A stretch of 56,476 nt of DNA. Origin: Selaginella moellendorffii (lineage: Eukaryota; Streptophyta; Lycopodiopsida; Selaginellales; Selaginellaceae). The translations under genes and the position numbers were made by a program. Below the pieces are notes generated by a model. The model saw only the letters and a list, made by a program, of their open reading frames with translations. It was not told the DNA's origin and searched no databases. The DNA lies in assembly GCF_000143415.4 (NCBI RefSeq), contig NW_003314468.1:1-56476 (forward strand). Direction: 5' to 3'. This document shows positions 50,609 to 56,476 of the stretch, piece by piece. Position 1 is the first letter of the stretch; each line of letters starts with the position of its first letter.

Positions 50609-53314
50609 ATGCCGGTGGCGATGGATCCTCCAGCTCCTCGGCCGTGGTAATCTATAGCGTGCCGGGCGGATTGAGGGATCCAGGGCGATTGTGGGTGTCG
50701 TGGAGCAATGGGAACCAGCTCCAGCTCTCTTATAGCGAGAATGCTGTGGGAGGCGGTGGAAGAGTCACGGAGATTCATCTGGGAGAAGGATGGGATGCGA
50801 GAGGCGGCGACTGGCGTATGATTCTCTCCCGGCTTTTGCTCTTCTCCAGAACCAGCGGCAATTGGGCTACAACCCAGGCGCCTGGTATGAAAAATTCTTC
50901 ATTTTTTCTCTAGAAACGCTAGTTGTGATCGCAGGTGGGAGCATGTTTTAGAATATAACAAGAGCATTCGCAGCGTTCTCGACCAGCCCACCCAAGGCAA
51001 GGTTAGCCATTGTATCATGCGTGAGAGGATGATGTGAAAGATTTATTTGATTGTTTTTTTTCTTGCAGGAGGAGAAGTCCTCGATGCTTAAGGCTGTGTG
51101 GGAGCTCATAGAAGTTTTCTATGTGGACAGAAGCGCGACATGGTGGCTTCCGGAGAGTCTTGTAGATTGGCTGGCGGTAAGAAGCAGTGAGTTTTTTCTT
51201 GACTTATGATTCATTTGCCTGTGAGCTTTGCAGGAGTATGACAGGAGTCCTCTTGAGTGATGAAGACACTTTACATTCCAAGGTAGTGTCGTTCCAGCAG
51301 AAGCTTTCCGAGATTCAAGTAAGTTCGAAGTCTTGCAGCTTTTTGTTTTCTCTTTGTGTATCATTCTTTAACGTGCACTTGCAGTTTCGGCCTTGTCAGT
51401 CGGATGGCTTGACGTTGTTGGACTGTCCGTGTAAGTTCAATTGGTAATCTTAATCTTCCAGATAGCGTTCTTGCGGATGCATGGATCGTATCGATTGGAT
51501 CAACTTGATGACCGGCAGGTTTCTTTCTCCATGCTGTTTTGTTGGACTTGCGTTAACTTCCGGATGCTTTTTTATGTCTTGGCAGACTGAAAATGGCCTC
51601 GTAGAAGCAGCTACACTGCTCATTATGCAAATGCCGCGGCTGTGCCCGAGGCTCCCTGATGGAAGTCCTGGTGTTGCTATAGGTTTTAAGCCTGACTTTT
51701 CTAAGGTTTGATGTGGTTGCAGCAAAGTTTTTAGTTTCTCAGATTTTATTACATGCAGGCAAGGGGAAAATGGCGAAGTCAGGTTTCCAAGCTTGAAAAT
51801 AGTGTGTTTTGGGCGGAATGCAACCACCGTGGGACGCTTCTTGGTCTTAAGAAGCTAATACAGGTGCTATTGGGAAACGTTGATGTTCTACAGCTCTCTA
51901 CGTTTCACTGGATGGAGCTGCTGGTGGCCTTTTTCTTTGGTGTGTATGAACTGTGTAGTGTGCTAAGTTCACTTGCAATTATCGGGTGCAGGTCTTAGAT
52001 GGAATGCGTAGCATAGCTTCCAAGTGCAAAGGATTGAAAAGTTCTGGGGACGAAGACCTTCAAGAACTTTTATCTGCAGTTATCAGCAACGACACCGAGG
52101 TAAATGCTCTTCCCCGTCACAGTGGAGTTTAATCTAGTACTATACAGATACTCTTGGCGAAGTGTTGGAAGGTTTTCAATGCCTGGTAAGAACTTCTCAT
52201 GTCGAATATTTACATAAATTTTCTATCAGGATGATGGCGCATGTTAAAGGGGAGGACGTTCGATATCTTCTTGAAGAAGACAGGAAAACTCTAGGCGGCT
52301 TTGAAAGAACTCCATCGTTTGGTTTATTCTCAAGTACTGTCTTCGCACAGCTTAACCTTTGATTTCTTTGTTCTTGATGTCTGTCTAACAATTATCTCAG
52401 CTAGCACCTGTTTACCTCGCGGCTTGCCCAAAGCAAGGCCTGGGATTGAAGCTCTCCTAATGAAGCAGAGTTGTTCCAATCAGAAACTGGCATTGAATGT
52501 TGGTCTTGGTGTGACGATTTCTTGAATCTCAATGTGAATTTTGTGCAACAGGCACTAGAGATATGCCGCCTCTATGAACTTGATACCGTGAGCACAGCCA
52601 TCGCCAGGGTTTAGTATCCTCTTCCTTTCCAGGCTTGGGGTTGTCACCTGTGTTTTATGTCTTCCAGGCTGTTGGTGTTCATAGTTTTAAAACATGGAAA
52701 GAAGGGCCAAGGGATAATGTGGCTTAATTGGCCCGAGACGAGCAGAGGCTTTCTGATCTTGCAGATAGCTTTTGAACACAATAACGTCTGGTGAAGCTGA
52801 TAATCTGGATAATCTCGAGGTGACTTCTAACTTCACGCAGGTACAAAAGCTTCAAGGCAGCGCTGCAAAACATCAGAGATCTGCGTCGTAGGGAGGCTTC
52901 CTACACCGAAAACCTCGCTGCGCGAGGCAGAGCAGCGGTGACTTCTCTTCTCCAGGTTACCAATCCGTTCGGAACTTCTTCTTGCTCACTAAAACCCCGG
53001 CTTGCAGCTTCTAAAATCTGGAACCTTTCCACGTAAATTCTGGCTGTCCTTGCTCCAAGAATCGGTATGGAGCTGTTCTCACATCTCGTTTACACTCTAA
53101 ACTTCGGATCGATCAGATGGAGCTGCTGGAATGGCCGGAGCAAGTGCTGGTTAGCGAGTCCGAAACAAACACTCTACTCTGCTGCCTCCAGGAACTCTTC
53201 CTCGCCAGGGACCGCCTAGAGAACGACATCCTAGGCACCGCAGAGCCTGGCGCTGTGGATCGCCTGAGATTGGCGCTGGCATCCAACTTGGGCCGTGCCA
53301 TCTTGCAAAGCTGA
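50609..53314 (+). pseudogene. NUP85: NUP85 gene, array unit 5 (full span, internally deleted)
   Basis: Contains the first exon in the best-preserved frame (VVIYSVPGGLRDPGRLWVSW, then GNQLQLSYSENAVGGGGRVT), WEHVLEYNKSIRSVLDQPTQ, EEKSSMLKAVWELIEVFYVD, TENGLVEAATLLIMQMPRLC and KWRSQVSKLENSVFWAECNH, and the intact C-terminal exon. The DDAAYWDAMAS part is deleted near 51384. The piece before KGEDVRYLLEEDR has lost the VDDLLIA codons, TWQ is lost near 52350, and 52825 jumps from LDNLEV to the YKSFKAALQ exon. The ATG at 50609 is out of frame with the conserved part, so the start is uncertain. Confidence 0.8.
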
Positions 53315-53460
53315 TCGTTTCTACGAAGGTAGGAAGGATTTCTTCTTGAACTGTACAATTCAGAAGCGTGAGTCTAATTAAGCAAATAGTTTGACCGTAA
53401 AACTTCGCTAAAAGTCAATTTTTAGTCAACACAGTCTTCAGTTATTGGAAGTGTTTCATT

Positions 53461-53760
53461 GGCTGCCATTACACACCCCTTTAATCAGTTGGGTTTAGGG
53501 TAGGATTGTAATATTATTGTTTAATTTTCGTGGGCAGAAATATTTTGAAAGAATATTTAACATGGTGGATCTAAAGGAAGATAATAAACCCTAAGAAAAA
53601 GACTATAGTGACAGGAAGGTGACTTAAAGATGATTGCAATTATTTCTTGGCGAGGGGAAAATTGTTAAGCACCAAGTTAGGATAATAGGATAAAAAAAGG
53701 ACTTTACAATCAAATAATCACCCCTTTAACCAGTTAGGTTAAGGTGTAAAAAATAGAATC
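53461..53760. mobile_element. LTR-like fragments in the unit 5 spacer
   Basis: ATTACACACCCCTTTAATCA to about 53640 parallels 46470-46640. A second piece starts TGTTAAGCACCAAGTTAGGA at 53668 and matches 551 and 944. The two pieces probably derive from separate insertions of one LTR family. Confidence 0.6.
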
Positions 53761-54578
53761 ATACTCCCAGGCTCCATCATGTGGTTCTTGAGCAGTGACA
53801 CAAAACAATCCTACTCTTGTTCTTGATAGCTTGGCATAAATTCTCTCTGTCCAAAAATCACTAGCTGATTCTCAGCGTGCAACAAATGTAGTTGCTCCAC
53901 CACGATTGCTGCTGCTTAGTCACCACCACTACCACTGCTACCAGCGCCACTGCTAAACTTTGGCGAGGGGTTTCTAACATTCTCGATGGCTTTCATCAGG
54001 ACGTTGCTATTGGTATGCTTGGGTGGTGGCATCAATAAAACAGATGCATGCAACACCTCCCTATCCTGCCTTGGCAATCTCAGACAAGTGCAAACAAGAT
54101 TTTGCTACTCTCCCCTAACAGTGTGATTTCACCCTGTTGACGTTCACGGCCCATTTCCTTCACCATCAATTCTCCAAAGGGTTTTTAAAGTTGTGAAAGT
54201 TGACTTAGTGGACCTGTGGTTTTCCACAAGCACTCTACCCAGAGCAATGTACGGCAGTTTATCATGCCCTAAAAGCATATGCGTAAAGAATATGATACCT
54301 GATTTTCTTGATATTGGGACTACTGCATGGCGTTTTCTGTTCGGTGTAAATGCGTTTAACTCGTTTTCTGCACTAAACTAATCTTTCAGAACGCTCAATC
54401 CACCTAATCACCTTTTGTTTTTTAACCTGCAGTTTTGGAGGTATATGTATGACAAAGTCATGCACGATGAGTCAAGCTATACTTCATTTTGGGATAAACA
54501 TGTTTTGTGCACTAAACTAACCCATTTACCCCATTAGTCTTCTTCTGGTGTACATACCTCTTCTGAAGGTGAATTGCA

Positions 54579-55582
54579 ATGGCAACCATGGCGACAATGC
54601 AGGGAGCCTTGGTGACATTGAGGCGAATTTTGATTTCAGCAAGGTAAAGTGGAACCTGTCTTGCCCAAAGCAGTGCTTAACTCCTTGTGGAATGCTCCAG
54701 ATTGATGTGCGTTCCAAGAGTTCTGAGGATTACCTCCACACCAACCTGGCACCATCGTTTGGGACATTGAATGCAGAAACAGTGAAGAAGATGGATGAGG
54801 TTCTCAAAGTTTGCATCTCGGGAACCACAGACCTTCTAGCCAAAGTGCCACCGAAAGAGCGAACTTGGGAGAAGGTCAACTCCACGTTCATGCAAAATCC
54901 CCTGGTTGAGCCAATGGGCGATGGAGTTAGCAGAGCTGACCAGTTTCTCAACAAAAGCTCTAGCGATTTCAAGATTGACAGGTCACCGGACCCAGCTACT
55001 GTGAAAGCGGTAAAAGAGTCATGTATTATGGAAGAGCTCTATTAACCTTTGCCGCCTTCTCTCGTCACAGGTTCAGGTCTGGTTTGTGAATCTCATCGCA
55101 GATGAGGACGTCCTGAAATCAACCAAGATCGACATTAAAGTTGTTGGGGAAATTGTTGCTTAGTCAGGGGTGACCATTACCAGCTTTGAAAATTTCTTTG
55201 CCAAGCATGAGCACCACGAGAAGACCATAATTGACATCGGGGTCTTAAGGTACCCTGATATGCAAAACCCGTACTTCAAGGTTTGTGCCCAGGCTGCCTT
55301 TTGTATTTCAGTCACAGCTCATGCTTATGAGTACAGGTGTACCGCATCAAACTCTTTGTTTGGTCTGATAGCAACCGTATTGTGTTCCATCAGGAGGATT
55401 CCAATGGCATCATTGGAGGTGAGGTGTCTAATGTAAACCACTGAAGACTGCACGCTCCTTTTGTTCTATTTGCAGAGTTCACCTTCCGTAAGTTTAAGCC
55501 GCGCAAGGAGCTCATTGACAAGATGAACCCAGACGCCAAAAAGAAGGCTGTGGAAGCTGCAGATAACATCTTTGGTTTCTAA
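54579..55582 (+). CDS. Unrecognised multi-exon gene, array unit 5
   Basis: Shares with unit 1 the 19-bp loss just after the ATG (54579), so the open frame enters from further upstream (54548). Exon 1 continues FDFSKVKWNLSCPKQCLTPC, VCISGTTDLLAKVPPKERTW, SDFKIDRSPDPATVKAV. The second exon has FVNLIADEDVLKSTKIDIKV, with CAG changed to TAG (55160) in VAQSG, then TSFENFFAKHEHHEKTIIDI. C-terminus FTFRKFKPRKELIDKMNPDA and a single ADNIFGF, stop 55580-55582. Likely a pseudogene. Confidence 0.6.
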
Positions 55583-56476
55583 TATCTAAATTGAGCCAAA
55601 GATGCCTCAAGCTAAAACATCTTTCTAAATACATGACCTACTTGAAAATAACAGCTATCTATTGTCTTTATATTTTTTAATCTCAATTTCTGAAAAGAGA
55701 CAATCAGGGAAACAAAGACTTGATATACAAACTACAATAAAAGTAATAAATATCTAAAACCTAGATGCTTTGGATTCCAAGTACTTTTGTCAATGTTGCA
55801 AACTTTTGCCTTTGAAACGTGATGATAAATTTATCTCTGTCTATATACTGTTTATAGTCTTGTGGTGCCCATCAAGAAGCATAAATATTCTTTGTGATAT
55901 ATTACTAAAACGAAACAGGACAGTTTGCCATGTGAAGATCATTATCATTGTCTCGTTGGTCTTTGTAGATTCTTCGTGCTCAAGGTTACCACAAGTTAGC
56001 CAGGGACACCCTCAATCAGCCCTAAGCCGAGTTGATGGCTTAGTCGTGAGTGCCATTTGGCTCTCCATCTTGCTGGATTTTCCCATCCTGTCGCTTTGAT
56101 GCAAACGACTCCAGGAACACTGTCGCAATAATATTGTAGAAATGGATTTTGACAAGGAACAGAACTTCGAAAATAGAACTTTAGAGAATGCTACTTGGAA
56201 CAAGGCAAAGGGAGGCCCACAAAACCGTCGAGCTTTTCCTCCCCCTCTAACTCACGAACTTTGTCACAAGCACATTGTAAGTTTTCTTTTGCAAATGCTT
56301 ACGTACTGATCAGTAGGCGTGACATCTCCTGCTATAGGGTCGAGTTTTTAGGATCCTAGAAATCTACTCCAGGACAAGACGATCAAGACGTTAATACAGT
56401 TGTAATTTTTTTAAATTAATAAGCTAAATGCGCGAATCTTTCCAAAACAGCAACGTCACTTTGGTCTTTTCTTAGT
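55583..56476. other. Downstream spacer of array unit 5, running off the window
   Basis: Homologous to 42860-43735 (it shares TTTTCCCATCCTGTCGCTTT and GGAACAAGGCAAAGGGAGGC), closer to unit 3 than to units 1 and 4. No gene seen. Confidence 0.45.

Noticed and set aside
1-56476. Intact functional copies of NUP85 or LIMR in the window
   Set aside because: Every copy has missing exons, frameshifts or both.

Overview
The window looks like nuclear DNA of a lycophyte, most likely Selaginella moellendorffii. The reasons are plant genes with many GT-AG introns of about 40-120 bp, a GC-rich intronless PPR gene, several tandem copies of an LMBR1/LIMR-family gene, plant-type Gypsy and Copia LTR elements, and a scaffold gap (Ns at 26588-26699). 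The species name is an inference. The gene families are read from the translated sequence. Layout: (1) 1-3850 holds Copia-like remnants, duplicated gene fragments, a small unknown gene and a decayed PPR gene. (2) 3850-12170 is the first unit of a tandem array. Each unit has a LIMR membrane-protein gene (minus), a NUP85 nucleoporin gene (plus, divergent from LIMR) and an unrecognised plus-strand gene, then a conserved spacer. A second unit starts at about 11690 and is cut by transposons. (3) 12215-35411 is a nest of transposons. An old minus-oriented LTR (12215-13113 plus 35169-35411) is split by a Gypsy element (13114-35168, 5-bp target duplication CCTTT). The 3' LTR of that Gypsy element carries a solo LTR (33916-35076, duplication CTTGG) of the same family as the old LTR. 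Its integrase gene is split by a 13,428-bp DNA element (19571-32998) with 24-bp perfect terminal inverted repeats and a probable 4-bp duplication CAAG. (4) 35412-38350 is AT-rich sequence with a truncated tRNA-Ala and gene fragments. (5) 38350-56476 holds three more LIMR/NUP85/unknown units, each rearranged differently. The most unusual object is the 13.4-kb element. It carries a plus-strand gene for a large DDE-like protein and a minus-strand gene of at least 12 exons. In my reading the latter encodes one protein of at least 1,650 residues with a ParB-like domain, a possible degenerate methyltransferase-like region, basic and acidic linkers, and a C-terminal FCP1/HAD phosphatase domain. The element is studded with more than 20 copies of a 22-bp palindrome (half-site ATGGCATGAGG followed by its reverse complement). 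I saw no comparable copy elsewhere in the window. Many copies sit inside very short introns, typically 4-11 bp before the 3' splice site, which looks introner-like. Two further copies lie in stop-free stretches of 48 and 63 bp (multiples of three) bounded by GT and AG inside the transposase-like reading frame. The array genes are mostly damaged: LIMR copies lack the last exons, each NUP85 copy has deletions or frameshifts, and the Gypsy frames carry stops that mostly look like C-to-T decay. No functional host gene in the window can be called intact with confidence. All calls were made by eye; homology was judged from recalled family features and no search was run.
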